This document shows, piece by piece, positions 50,878 through 59,948 of a stretch of 64,000 nt of DNA. Source of the stretch: CAMTUH01 sp947084935. GTDB taxonomy: Bacteria; Pseudomonadota; Gammaproteobacteria; Coxiellales; Coxiellaceae. A program made the position numbers and the translations under genes. Under the pieces are notes generated by a model, which was not told the DNA's origin, ran no database searches, and saw only the letters and a program-made list of their open reading frames with translations. Location: contig CAMTUH010000001.1 of assembly GCA_947084935.1 (NCBI GenBank), positions 186,001-250,000 of the forward strand, written 5' to 3'. Within the stretch, counting starts at the first letter, position 1. Each line of letters opens with the position of its first letter.

Positions 50878-51297
50878 TTACTGATGGCTTTTAACGTTGA
50901 ATCCACAGTCATTAATACCGCTTTTCGGTTGACCGCAGACGTAATCTTTATGTTGTTGGCTAAATTCCCAACCCGTTCCTTTTAAATCGTCTTCATTAAA
51001 AGGATGATAGACACTCGATAACAAAGCAACCCAATTGCCATCGCTTCCTTTGTAAACGCAGGCAATGCGTTTTTTTTGCGGCGAATAAACAGCGCCACCA
51101 AAGTTTTTCGATTCTAAGGTGATGTTTTTATCCGTCGGACGATGTGATTTCCAACCGGGTGTATCGTTCGAGGTCCAATAGCCATTGCTGTCTTGATGAA
51201 GAGCAGTCGGACAAGTAACGGCAAGTGCGCTTGCCGAAAAACTTAATCCTGCGATGAATCCTAACGTTACCATCAAACGGTTCATTGGCGTTTCCAT
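50878..51297 (-). CDS. Exported cysteine-containing protein of unknown function
   Basis: A 139-residue protein with a signal peptide (MNRLMVTLGFIAGLSFSASA, cleavage after ALA) and four cysteines in the mature part (VTCPT, IACVY, YVCGQ, NDCGF), suggesting two disulfides. Tryptophan- and glycine-rich segments GYWTSNDTPGWKSH and GWEFSQQHKDYVC look like a small beta-rich domain, reminiscent of DUF3757-like exported proteins, but I am unsure. It follows the next protein's gene on the minus strand after 29 bases, so they probably form an operon. ATG 51285 is an alternative start. Confidence 0.75.
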   Translation of the reverse strand: METPMNRLMVTLGFIAGLSFSASALAVTCPTALHQDSNGYWTSNDTPGWKSHRPTDKNITLESKNFGGAVYSPQKKRIACVYKGSDGNWVALLSSVYHPFNEDDLKGTGWEFSQQHKDYVCGQPKSGINDCGFNVKSHQ

Positions 51298-51326
51298 TGT
51301 CGTATTCCCGTTTTGATAAGATACGG

Positions 51327-51935
51327 TTAATTATAGCTTATGGTGGTATTTCCCACTTGGCGTAATTGGCCACCCGTATTAGAAGAAATGGGATTAGTGG
51401 GGTAATAACTGAATGAAATTTCACCAATTCGTTGAACTTTTCCGCCATTACCGCTCAAACTTTGACACGCTTGTTGGTATTGGGGATTGACGGTTAACGG
51501 TGAAGCACCGTTGTTTGCGGCCGGGTTTATGGTTTGGCCACCGTATTGGATGCTGTTTAAGGTTGGGTTGGAGGCGCTGCAGGAATAATAAACAACTTGG
51601 ATCCCATTAACCTCGGAGATCTTTCCAGCATTTCCATCGAGGGCAGAGGGTGGGTAATATTTGATCTCGAGTGGCTTGGAAGGGGGCGGGGGTATGGGAT
51701 GATCGCCCAGTGCCTGGTTCAATCGTTGGTAAGCCGCTGCTTTGGGGTCATTGGGGGACACCTTTTCAAGGAATCCATAGACACTCACCTGGAAAATGAC
51801 TTCGGGTGTGGTAATCAATACGGCTTGTATCTGGCCATTGGCGTCAACCACCTTATTTATAGCCGCATCGAGGGCGTACGTGGCTGGGGCGAAGAAAATC
51901 GCTATCCAGAGGATTAATGCTCGATTTGTTTTCAT
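51327..51935 (-). CDS. Exported repeat-containing protein of unknown function
   Basis: A 202-residue protein with a signal peptide (KTNRALILWIAIFFAPATYA, cleavage before LDAA). The mature part contains recurring beta-type units: GNAGKISEVNGIQVVYYSC, GNGGKVQRIGEISFSYYP and NTGGQLRQVGNTTISYN, each built as G-N-x-G-[KQ]-[IVL]-x-x-[VI]-x-x-I-x-[VF]-x-Y. This suggests a small repetitive beta fold on the cell surface or in the periplasm. No known family. Confidence 0.72.
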   Translation of the reverse strand: MKTNRALILWIAIFFAPATYALDAAINKVVDANGQIQAVLITTPEVIFQVSVYGFLEKVSPNDPKAAAYQRLNQALGDHPIPPPPSKPLEIKYYPPSALDGNAGKISEVNGIQVVYYSCSASNPTLNSIQYGGQTINPAANNGASPLTVNPQYQQACQSLSGNGGKVQRIGEISFSYYPTNPISSNTGGQLRQVGNTTISYN

Positions 51936-52093
51936 GTTTTTTTGATCCTGTCGTTAAGGAGCCTGTTGTGCCTCCGGATCGTTCAGGTGCTATCTTAGTA
52001 CGTTTTTTGACCTGGGGACAGGCCCTAACCCTTAGACTTGTCTTACTCGTCTTAATAGTGTTCAATAAAGCCCCTTAACCCCGTGAAAACTCA

Positions 52094-52179
52094 GCGAGAG
52101 TGGCGGAACTGGTAGACGCGCTGGACTTAGGATCCAGTAGGTTTATCCTGTGAGAGTTCGAGTCTCTCCTCTCGCACCA
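52094..52179 (+). tRNA. tRNA-Leu (anticodon UAG)
   Basis: An 86-base class II tRNA with encoded CCA. Acceptor GCGAGAG (52094-52100) pairs with CTCTCGC (52169-52175); D-arm GGCGGAACTGGTAGACGC; anticodon stem CTGGA-CTTAGGA-TCCAG with TAG at 52128-52130; a long variable arm; and T-loop GTTCGAGTC. Reads CUN leucine codons. It is followed after 25 bases by tig. Confidence 0.95.
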
Positions 52180-52204
52180 CGAAAACTGTATGATGAGGAA
52201 ATTT

Positions 52205-53530
52205 ATGTCTCTATCCCTTGAAGCGCTTAACGGTTTGAAACGACGTCTGACCATCCAAATCCCTACTACCCAGGTAGAAGTAGTGTATCAAGCTCGCCTT
52301 AAGAAGGCGGCCAAAAATGCGAAGCTGGCGGGGTTCCGACCCGGGAAAGTACCCATGAATGTTCTGGAAAAGCGTTACGGACAAGAAATTTTGGGTGAAG
52401 CAGCCAACGAACTGTTGCAGTCTCAGTTCCAAGAAGCGGTCAAGGAAAAGCATTTACATATTGCCGGGAATCCGCACATCGAAACCAGCCAAGTCGCCAA
52501 AGGCAAGCCAGTCGAATTTGTGATTCACTTTGAAGTGTTTCCCGAGATCACGCTGAAGTCGCTGAAGGGCCAACACATCCATCGTTATCACATTGAAGTA
52601 AAAGAGCCCGACGTGGATCAGATGCTGCACTCGCTGCAAAAACAACACGCCGAGTGGGAGGAAGTGGATCGCGCTGCAAAAATCGGTGATCGCGTGGTTC
52701 TTGATTTTGAGGGAAGCATTAACGGTGAACCGTTTGATCGTGGCAGCGCAAAGGATTTTCAATTGGAGCTGGGATCGAAACGCATGATTGAAGGTTTCGA
52801 AGAAGGTATTGTAGGAATAAAACCCGGTGAAACGAAGGATATTAAAGTCACTTTTCCTAAGGATTATCCCGGTGAAGAATTAGCTGGTAAAAAAGCCGTA
52901 TTCAAAATTACGGTACACAAAGTTAAGGAACCCAAGCTGCCGCTGGTGGATGATGAGTTTGCAAAAAAATTAGGAATCCAAGAAGGCGGGTTGAATAAAT
53001 TGCGTTCGGAAATCCAAACGACGATGCAAACAGAGAGCAAGCAGATAGTGAAAAGGCGCCTTAAGAAAGATATTTTGGATAAGTTGGTTGAGGTGAATCC
53101 TGTTGAAATACCGGAGTCTTTAGTGGATGCTGAAGTGGATCATTTGCAGCAAATGACGCGTCAACAAATGGCTGCACAAACTCAGCGGCCTGAAGAGGCT
53201 AAAAAGATAGAGCTGCCTCGGGAGCCTTACGTTGACCAAGCGAAAAAGCGGGTTGCATTGGGCTTGTTGTTGGCTGAAGTCATCAAGGAGCATGAGATCA
53301 AAGTGGACGCGGATCAGGTTCGTGCCCGCGTGGAGGAAATCGCAAAAGCTTATCACAAACCAGAAGAAGTAATTTCCTGGTATTATAATAACAAGAGAAT
53401 GTTGTCGGAAATTGAATCCGTTGTGTTAGAAGACCAAGCCATAGAGAAGCTACTGGCGCAGACGGACATCCACGAAAAGGATATTTCTTACGAAGAGGCG
53501 ACTCAATACGCCCAACAAACCAAAGAGTGA
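52205..53530 (+). CDS. tig: Trigger factor
   Basis: A 441-residue ribosome-bound chaperone and peptidyl-prolyl isomerase. The N-terminal ribosome-docking motif is GFRPGKVPMNVLEKRYG. The central FKBP-like domain (about 150-240) has IGDRVVLDFEGSINGEPFD and IEGFEEGIVGIKPGETK. The C-terminal helical arms include YYNNKRMLSEIESVVLEDQ. GAGGA 6-7 bases upstream selects ATG 52205. The tig-clpP-clpX-lon order is standard. Confidence 0.96.
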   Translation: MSLSLEALNGLKRRLTIQIPTTQVEVVYQARLKKAAKNAKLAGFRPGKVPMNVLEKRYGQEILGEAANELLQSQFQEAVKEKHLHIAGNPHIETSQVAKGKPVEFVIHFEVFPEITLKSLKGQHIHRYHIEVKEPDVDQMLHSLQKQHAEWEEVDRAAKIGDRVVLDFEGSINGEPFDRGSAKDFQLELGSKRMIEGFEEGIVGIKPGETKDIKVTFPKDYPGEELAGKKAVFKITVHKVKEPKLPLVDDEFAKKLGIQEGGLNKLRSEIQTTMQTESKQIVKRRLKKDILDKLVEVNPVEIPESLVDAEVDHLQQMTRQQMAAQTQRPEEAKKIELPREPYVDQAKKRVALGLLLAEVIKEHEIKVDADQVRARVEEIAKAYHKPEEVISWYYNNKRMLSEIESVVLEDQAIEKLLAQTDIHEKDISYEEATQYAQQTKE

Positions 53531-53542
53531 GATGAGAATCGT

Positions 53543-54136
53543 ATGAGCACATTAGTTCCAATGGTCATTGAGCAAACGTCCCGGGGTGAGCGGGCCTATG
53601 ATATTTATTCCCGCTTACTGAAGGACCGGATCGTCTTTTTGGTGGGTCAGGTCGAGGACCATCTTGCCAATTTGGTTATTGCGCAGATGCTTTTTTTGGA
53701 ATCAGAAAACCCCAATAAAGACATAAACTTATATATTAACTCTCCGGGCGGGGCCGTTACTTCGGCAATGGCCATTTACGACACTATGCAATTTATCAAA
53801 CCCGACGTACGAACGTTGTGTATTGGCCAGGCGGCCAGCGCGGGGGCTTTATTATTGGCGGGTGGCACTCAAGGAAAGCGGCACTGCTTACCCCATTCGA
53901 CGGTTATGATCCATCAGGTTCTGGGTGGGTACCAGGGACAGGGCAGCGACATTCAAATCCATGCGCGCCACACCAAACTAATCAGCGATCGCATTACGCG
54001 AATTTTAGCAAAACACACCGGTAAAAATTTTGAGGAGGTTGAAAAGGACACCAACCGTGACTACTTTTTAACCCCCGAAGAGGCGGTGAAATATGGCCTT
54101 GTAGATTCTGTGTTTACGGAACGACCCCAATCCTAG
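53543..54136 (+). CDS. clpP: ATP-dependent Clp protease proteolytic subunit
   Basis: A 197-residue serine protease. Ser99 in GQAASAGALLL, His124 in HSTVMIHQVLGG, and the Asp in EKDTNRDYFLTPEEA complete the triad. It forms the two-ring chamber fed by ClpX, encoded next. Confidence 0.97.
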   Translation: MSTLVPMVIEQTSRGERAYDIYSRLLKDRIVFLVGQVEDHLANLVIAQMLFLESENPNKDINLYINSPGGAVTSAMAIYDTMQFIKPDVRTLCIGQAASAGALLLAGGTQGKRHCLPHSTVMIHQVLGGYQGQGSDIQIHARHTKLISDRITRILAKHTGKNFEEVEKDTNRDYFLTPEEAVKYGLVDSVFTERPQS

Positions 54137-54187
54137 CAGTTGAAAGTGAAGGAAGAAGCCCCAATCTGTTAAGTGATGAGGTAAAGA

Positions 54188-55450
54188 ATGAGTTTAGATA
54201 AAGCACAAACCTTACATTGTTCCTTTTGCGGCAAGAGCCAGCACGAAGTGCGTAAATTGATTGCGGGTCCTTCTGTTTTTGTTTGCAACGAATGCATCAA
54301 TTTATGCACTGACATTATCCGCGAAGAAGAGTTGTCGCACGCGGTTGAAACGCAGAAGAAACTGCCCTCACCGCAAGAAATTCATCGGTTGCTCAACGAA
54401 TACGTGATTGGTCAAGATTTTGCAAAGAAAGTGTTGTCGGTGGCTGTCTACAATCACTACAAACGGTTGAGCCACCACATCACGCAGAATAAAGACGTTG
54501 AAATTGCAAAGAGCAATATTTTATTAATCGGTCCGACCGGATCGGGGAAAACCTTGCTCGCGCAAACCTTGGCGAGAATTTTAAACGTGCCTTTTGCGAT
54601 TGCCGATGCCACGACGCTGACCGAAGCCGGTTACGTCGGAGAAGACGTTGAAAACATCGTGCAAAAATTATTGCAAAAATGTAATTACGATGTTGAAAAG
54701 GCTAAAACCGGGATTATTTATATCGACGAAATCGATAAAATTGCGCGTAAAACCGATAGTCCTTCGTTGACGCGCGATGTTTCGGGTGAAGGCGTGCAAC
54801 AAGCGTTATTGAAATTAATTGAAGGAACGGTAGCATCGATTCCACCGCAAGGGGGGCGCAAACATCCGCAACAAGAATATCTTCAAGTGGATACTTCGAA
54901 TATTCTGTTTATCTGCGGTGGAGCTTTTACTGAGTTACATAAAATTGTTCAACACCGAACGGATAAAAGCGGCATTGGTTTTTCTGCGGAAGTGCGTTCG
55001 AAAGACGATTCCTCGAACGTTTCGGAACTGTTCAAACAAGTTGAGCCGGAAGATTTAATTAAATTTGGATTAATTCCTGAGTTCGTTGGGCGCTTGCCCA
55101 TTGTTGCAACTTTGGAAGAGTTGGATGAAAGTGCGTTGATGCGCATTTTGACCGAGCCGAAAAACGCTTTAACCAAACAATACCAAAAATTATTTGAGCT
55201 AGAAGGCGTGGATATTGATTTTCGTAGAGATGCGCTGGAGCAAATTGCGAAACGCGCCATTCAAAGAAAAACGGGTGCGCGGGGGCTTCGCTCCATTGTC
55301 GAACACACGTTATTAGATTTGATGTACGAATTGCCAACGATGCATGACCTTAAAAAGGTTGTTATTGACGCAAAAGTTATCAATGGCGATTCTGCGCCAT
55401 TGTTCATTTATGAAAACGAAAAAAAGCGACATAAGGTCGTACAGGAATAA
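54188..55450 (+). CDS. clpX: ATP-dependent Clp protease ATP-binding subunit ClpX
   Basis: A 420-residue AAA+ unfoldase. The zinc-binding domain has C11/C14 and C33/C36 (CSFC; CNEC), Walker A is LLIGPTGSGKTLLAQTLA, Walker B IIYIDEIDKIA, and RKTGARGLRSIVE is sensor 2. GAGGT precedes the ATG. Confidence 0.97.
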   Translation: MSLDKAQTLHCSFCGKSQHEVRKLIAGPSVFVCNECINLCTDIIREEELSHAVETQKKLPSPQEIHRLLNEYVIGQDFAKKVLSVAVYNHYKRLSHHITQNKDVEIAKSNILLIGPTGSGKTLLAQTLARILNVPFAIADATTLTEAGYVGEDVENIVQKLLQKCNYDVEKAKTGIIYIDEIDKIARKTDSPSLTRDVSGEGVQQALLKLIEGTVASIPPQGGRKHPQQEYLQVDTSNILFICGGAFTELHKIVQHRTDKSGIGFSAEVRSKDDSSNVSELFKQVEPEDLIKFGLIPEFVGRLPIVATLEELDESALMRILTEPKNALTKQYQKLFELEGVDIDFRRDALEQIAKRAIQRKTGARGLRSIVEHTLLDLMYELPTMHDLKKVVIDAKVINGDSAPLFIYENEKKRHKVVQE

Positions 55451-55491
55451 GAGTCTGTCGGGCTCTTGTTCTTATAAGGGGTAGGGGAATT

Positions 55492-57930
55492 ATGACTGGA
55501 GAACAAAAACAGCCGATGGTGTTGGCATTGCTACCACTGCGTGACGTCGTGGTGTTCCCACATATGGTCATACCGCTTTTCGTTGGGCGCACGGAATCCA
55601 TCAAAGCGCTTGAAGCCGCGATGGAAGGTGAAAAGCAAATTTTTCTTATCGCGCAGAAAGATCCGAATATTGACTCTCCCGCTCAAAAAGATATCTATGA
55701 GGTCGGTACCGTTGCGACCATTTTACAGTTGCTGCGATTACCCGACGGCACCGTAAAAGTATTGGTGGAGGGGGCGAAGCGCGCGAAATTAATTCAACTG
55801 CAGAAAAAAGATAATTACTTGGTTGCCGAAATTGAACTCATCGAAGAAAGCGGTGATCCGGGTAAATCTGAAGTACAGGCGCTGATTCGCGCCGTGTTAG
55901 CGCAATTCGAACAATTGATTAAGTTAAATAAGAAAATCCCGCCGGAATTATTGACTTCTTTATCCAGCATCAATGACCCTGGTCGCTTGGCCGACAGCGT
56001 CGCCGCGCACATGACGATTAAATTAGATTCGCGTCAAAAAATTCTTGAAGCGCCAGAAATTCAACATCGACTCGAATTGCTGCAAACCTTGTTGGCTCAA
56101 GAGCTTGACTTGGTTGAAGTCGAAAAACGCGTTCAGGGGCGCGTTCGACAACAAGTAGAAAAAAGTCAGCGTCAATATTATTTGAGCGAGAAAATTAAAG
56201 CGATACAGCAAGAACTCGGCGAGCTTGAAGAAGGCAGTCCGCTGGACGAACAGAAACAATTGCTGGAAAAAATTGAAAAAGCGGGCATGTCGGCAGAAGC
56301 CAAAGAAAAAGCACTGAATGAGCTGAATAAATTAAAAATGATGCCGTCCATGTCGGCGGAAGCAACCGTGTCACGAAATTATTTGGAATGGTTGCTCCAG
56401 GTTCCCTGGAAGGCGCAGACGAAAATCAGCAAGGATTTGAAGAAAGCAGAAGAAATTTTGGAGACCGATCATTACGGATTGGCTGAGGTTAAACAACGTA
56501 TTCTTGAATACCTTGCCGTGCAGCAGCGCGTGAAGAAATTAAAGGGCCCTATCTTGTGTTTGGTTGGACCTCCAGGGGTAGGTAAAACTTCGTTGGGACA
56601 ATCGATTGCCAATGCAACGGGTCGTGAATTTGTGCGTATTTCGTTAGGGGGTATCCGTGACGAAGCGGAGATTCGTGGACATCGTCGAACGTACATTGGT
56701 GCATTGCCCGGTAAAATCATTCAAAAGATGGCGAAGGTTAAAGTTCGAAATCCGCTGTTTATGTTGGATGAAGTGGATAAGATGGCGATGGATTTTCGAG
56801 GGGATCCCGCATCAGCATTGTTGGAGGTTTTGGATCCCGAGCAAAATCACACATTCAACGATCATTATTTAGAAGTGGATTACGATTTGTCCGACGTGAT
56901 GTTCATTGCGACGGCGAATTCGTTGGACATACCTCCTCCGCTGTTGGATCGTATGGAAGTGATCCGTTTGGCGGGTTACACCGAGGAAGAGAAATTAAAT
57001 ATTGCGAAGCGATACCTCATTCCGCGTCAAATTAGGCAAACGGGTTTGAAGGAAGACGAGCTCAAGATATCCGACGGTGCTGTGCGTGAAATTATCCGCA
57101 CGTACACGCGAGAAGCGGGTGTTCGTGCGTTAGAACGAGACCTCTCGAAAATCTGCCGAAAAGTAGTAAAAGAAATTTTAAGTGAAAAAGAAAAAGAGCC
57201 GAAAGGAAAGCTGGTTCATCGCCGAGTGACTCGGAGCAATCTCGAAAAATATCTGGGCGTGAAACGTTTCCGTTTTGGTTTGGTGGAAGAGCGTGATCAA
57301 GTGGGTCAAGTATTTGGTTTGGCGTGGACGGAATTTGGCGGTGAATTATTAACGATTGAAGCGCAGGTCATGCCGGGTAAAGGAAAGTCTTTACACACGG
57401 GGCGACTGGGTGACGTGATGCAAGAGTCGATCCATGCCGCCATGACGGTGGTTCGTTCCCGCGCTGCAATGGTGGGGATCTCGGAAGATTTTTTCCAAAA
57501 GCACGACTTTCATATTCACGTGCCCGAAGGTGCGACTCCGAAAGATGGGCCCAGTGCGGGTATTGGAATGTGTACGGCGTTGGTTTCGGCGATTACGCAA
57601 ATTCCCGTTCGCGCCGACGTTGCCATGACGGGAGAAATTACCTTACGGGGTGAGGTACTGCCAATTGGTGGGTTGAAAGAAAAATTGTTAGCGGCTCTGC
57701 GCGGTGGTTTGAAGCACGTGATTATTCCTGAAGAAAACAAGCGCGATTTAAAAGAAATTCCGAAAATCGTGACGCAAGGGTTGAAAATTCATCCGGTCAA
57801 ATGGATTGATCAAGTGTTTGAGTTGGCGCTTCAACATCTGCCCGAAACCATGGCTGCCGTGAAACCGGGCCATTTGGAAGAAGGGCGCGCGAAATCGACG
57901 CGGAAAGAACACCGCACGCGAACGCATTGA
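55492..57930 (+). CDS. lon: ATP-dependent protease Lon
   Basis: An 812-residue LonA. N-terminal substrate domain (LLPLRDVVVFPHMVIPLFVG), AAA+ domain with LVGPPGVGKTSLGQSIA and FMLDEVDKM, and the proteolytic domain with Ser688 in DGPSAG and Lys729 in PIGGLKEKLL. Degrades damaged and regulatory proteins. A basic tail (EEGRAKSTRKEHRTRTH) ends the protein. A short 41-base spacer separates it from clpX. Confidence 0.97.
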   Translation: MTGEQKQPMVLALLPLRDVVVFPHMVIPLFVGRTESIKALEAAMEGEKQIFLIAQKDPNIDSPAQKDIYEVGTVATILQLLRLPDGTVKVLVEGAKRAKLIQLQKKDNYLVAEIELIEESGDPGKSEVQALIRAVLAQFEQLIKLNKKIPPELLTSLSSINDPGRLADSVAAHMTIKLDSRQKILEAPEIQHRLELLQTLLAQELDLVEVEKRVQGRVRQQVEKSQRQYYLSEKIKAIQQELGELEEGSPLDEQKQLLEKIEKAGMSAEAKEKALNELNKLKMMPSMSAEATVSRNYLEWLLQVPWKAQTKISKDLKKAEEILETDHYGLAEVKQRILEYLAVQQRVKKLKGPILCLVGPPGVGKTSLGQSIANATGREFVRISLGGIRDEAEIRGHRRTYIGALPGKIIQKMAKVKVRNPLFMLDEVDKMAMDFRGDPASALLEVLDPEQNHTFNDHYLEVDYDLSDVMFIATANSLDIPPPLLDRMEVIRLAGYTEEEKLNIAKRYLIPRQIRQTGLKEDELKISDGAVREIIRTYTREAGVRALERDLSKICRKVVKEILSEKEKEPKGKLVHRRVTRSNLEKYLGVKRFRFGLVEERDQVGQVFGLAWTEFGGELLTIEAQVMPGKGKSLHTGRLGDVMQESIHAAMTVVRSRAAMVGISEDFFQKHDFHIHVPEGATPKDGPSAGIGMCTALVSAITQIPVRADVAMTGEITLRGEVLPIGGLKEKLLAALRGGLKHVIIPEENKRDLKEIPKIVTQGLKIHPVKWIDQVFELALQHLPETMAAVKPGHLEEGRAKSTRKEHRTRTH

Positions 57931-57938
57931 GCTCAGAG

Positions 57939-58046
57939 GAATCGTGGAGGAGGGGGAGGACGAGTTCCCAGCATTCCTCAGCTTACGCCGTCGCGGCTCA
58001 GCTTGCGGATGCTGATGGAACTTGTCCTCCCCCTCCTCCACAATTC
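57939..58046. repeat. Inverted-repeat element, family B, copy 2 (lon/pmbA)
   Basis: GTGGAGGAGGGGGAGGAC at 57944 is matched exactly by its complement ending at 58041, with imperfect extension inward (GAGTTCCCAGCAT / ATGCTGATGGAACTT) and outward. The core CCCAGCATTCCTCAGCTTAC resembles the family B core at 24.4 kb. TTCTTTT follows, so it could end lon transcription. Confidence 0.85.
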
Positions 58047-58064
58047 TTTTGGTGGTGATGAAAT

Positions 58065-59390
58065 ATGGCTCATGCATACGAACAACTGATCCACGATGTT
58101 CAAACCCTCCTGGCACACGCCGAGCAAAAAGGCCTAGATCACGCCGAAATCTCTGCGGCCATTGAAAGTGGATTTTCCGTTAACGCCCGCTTGGGTGACG
58201 TGGAGACGGTGGAGCACCATAAAAGCAACAGTGTTTCTCTGACGGTTTATCGAAAACAACGCATGGCTTCGGTGCACCTTTCCGATTTGTCGCCGTCGGC
58301 CTTATCCCTTGCTCTTGAAAAAGCACGGGTGATGGTTCAGTACACCAACGAAGATCCGTATTCTGGGTTAGCGGACGCATCATTGATGGCGTACGATTAT
58401 CCGGATTTGTCGCTTCATCACCCGTGGGAAATTGACCCACCAGCCGCGATAAAAATGGCGATTGATTGTGAAACAAGGGCGCGCCAATACGATGCGCGCA
58501 TCACGAACTCAGAAGGTGCTTCGGTTAATACCTTCACCTTTTTCAAAATTTATGCGAATTCACACGGATTTTTGGGTTCGTACACGAAAACGAATCACAG
58601 CATCAATTGCAGCGTGATTGCCGAAGAAAGTGGCCACATGCAGTGCGATTCTGAATATACGGCCGCGCACGATCCCAAAAAATTAGTACCGCCGGAAGTA
58701 GTCGCCAATCAAGTAGCAGAAAAAACCGTTCGACGTTTGGGGGCAAAAAAAATATCCACGCGGGTTTGTCCGGTGATTTTTCATGCGCCTGTTGCAAGAA
58801 ACATATTGCGTTCCTTCGTCAATAGTATCAGTGGTGGTAATTTATACCGCGGCACCACTTTTTTGAAGGATTGCTTGGGTGAGTCAGTTTTCCCGAAATT
58901 CATCACAATTCATCAAGATCCGCATTTGCCGAATGAAATGGGTAGTGCGCCGTTCGATGCGGAAGGAGTGAGAACGCAGGAACTTAAGTACGTCGACAAA
59001 GGTGTCTTAGTGAATTACGTTTTGGGCAGCTATTCCGCAAGAAAATTAGGACTGCAAACGACCGGTAATGCAGGTGGTGTACATAATTTATTTGTCAACA
59101 CATCCCAAAAAAATTTGAATGTGCTCCTCAAAGAAATGGGGAGGGGTTTATTAATTACTGATCTGATGGGGCAGGGCGTTAATATTACCACGGGTGATTT
59201 TTCTCGCGGTGCGTTTGGTTTTTGGATTGAGAACGGTGAAATTCAGCATCCCGTGGAAGAAATTACGATCGCAAGCAATTTGCGCGATATGTTTCGTGGC
59301 GTACAGCTCGTCGGAAACGACGTGGATTATCGAAGCAACATTAAAACAGGTTCAATATTAATTAATCAAATGACTATTGCCGGAAATTAA
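58065..59390 (+). CDS. pmbA: Metalloprotease PmbA/TldE
   Basis: A 441-residue TldD/PmbA-family protein. SNSVSLTVYRKQRMASVHLS, ITNSEGASVNTFTF, GSAPFDAEGVRTQELKYVDK, LGLQTTGNAGGVHNLFVN and GQGVNITTGDFSRGAFGFWI are characteristic. PmbA (TldE) acts with TldD in peptide processing (microcin B17 maturation, CcdA degradation). It lacks the HExxH of TldD, as expected. Confidence 0.95.
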   Translation: MAHAYEQLIHDVQTLLAHAEQKGLDHAEISAAIESGFSVNARLGDVETVEHHKSNSVSLTVYRKQRMASVHLSDLSPSALSLALEKARVMVQYTNEDPYSGLADASLMAYDYPDLSLHHPWEIDPPAAIKMAIDCETRARQYDARITNSEGASVNTFTFFKIYANSHGFLGSYTKTNHSINCSVIAEESGHMQCDSEYTAAHDPKKLVPPEVVANQVAEKTVRRLGAKKISTRVCPVIFHAPVARNILRSFVNSISGGNLYRGTTFLKDCLGESVFPKFITIHQDPHLPNEMGSAPFDAEGVRTQELKYVDKGVLVNYVLGSYSARKLGLQTTGNAGGVHNLFVNTSQKNLNVLLKEMGRGLLITDLMGQGVNITTGDFSRGAFGFWIENGEIQHPVEEITIASNLRDMFRGVQLVGNDVDYRSNIKTGSILINQMTIAGN

Positions 59391-59440
59391 TGTTTTTTTA
59401 AGAATACAAATCTTGATTTGCATTGCCTTTGCCGATACTA
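59387..59440 (+). promoter_or_regulatory. PmrA-like box and promoter for the 59.5 kb gene
   Basis: TTAATGTT (59387) and TTAAGAAT (59398) start 11 bases apart; the first half-site overlaps the pmbA stop codon. Downstream, TTGATT (59413) and TACTAT (59437) are 18 bases apart. Confidence 0.5.
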
Positions 59441-59471
59441 TCCTGGTTTTTTAATCGCTTAGGAGGGAAGT

Positions 59472-59948
59472 GTGAGGTTAGCCTTAATTCTCAATCCTTT
59501 AGGTTCTCGATTCTTATCGAACAAAACCTCAAAATTATCTCCTCACCAAAGAGCAAAAGTAATATTGACGGAAATTCCTCCGGAAGCTTTATGGGTGCTG
59601 TATGGTAAACACAGTAATGATGCTCTTTTAAATGCATGGGATTTTCTTTCAGAAATAGAAGGGAAGAAACATAATCTGCTGATTAGTTTGTTCAAGCTTC
59701 ACGTGTGTTTGAAAGTTACTGAAAATGCTTTAATAGAAGATGATGAAAATAAAAATTTACTTTTAATTTACGGAGGACTTAAAGAAAGTTCTGTTACTCT
59801 TAATAAGTGTATCAAAATGATGATGGCGCCCACGACATTTCTCGAACCCCCAAATGGACAGGGAAATCAAAAAAAACAAGAAAATCCCGAGGAATCTGAT
59901 AACAACGATACCGCGGATCCCTCCCAAAGATTGGGCCCAGTGAAATGA
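59472..59948 (+). CDS. Unknown small protein, candidate effector
   Basis: A 158-residue protein with no recognised family. Residues 1-115 look like a compact alpha/beta or helical domain (LALILNPLGSRFLSNK, KVILTEIPPEALWVLYGKHS, LLISLFKLHVCLKVTENALI). The last 35 residues are a disordered Gln/Asn/Asp/Glu tail (GQGNQKKQENPEESDNNDTA). AGGAGG 5 bases before the GTG start is a strong ribosome site. A PmrA-like box precedes it. The C-terminus ends against a repeat. Confidence 0.7.
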   Translation: MRLALILNPLGSRFLSNKTSKLSPHQRAKVILTEIPPEALWVLYGKHSNDALLNAWDFLSEIEGKKHNLLISLFKLHVCLKVTENALIEDDENKNLLLIYGGLKESSVTLNKCIKMMMAPTTFLEPPNGQGNQKKQENPEESDNNDTADPSQRLGPVK

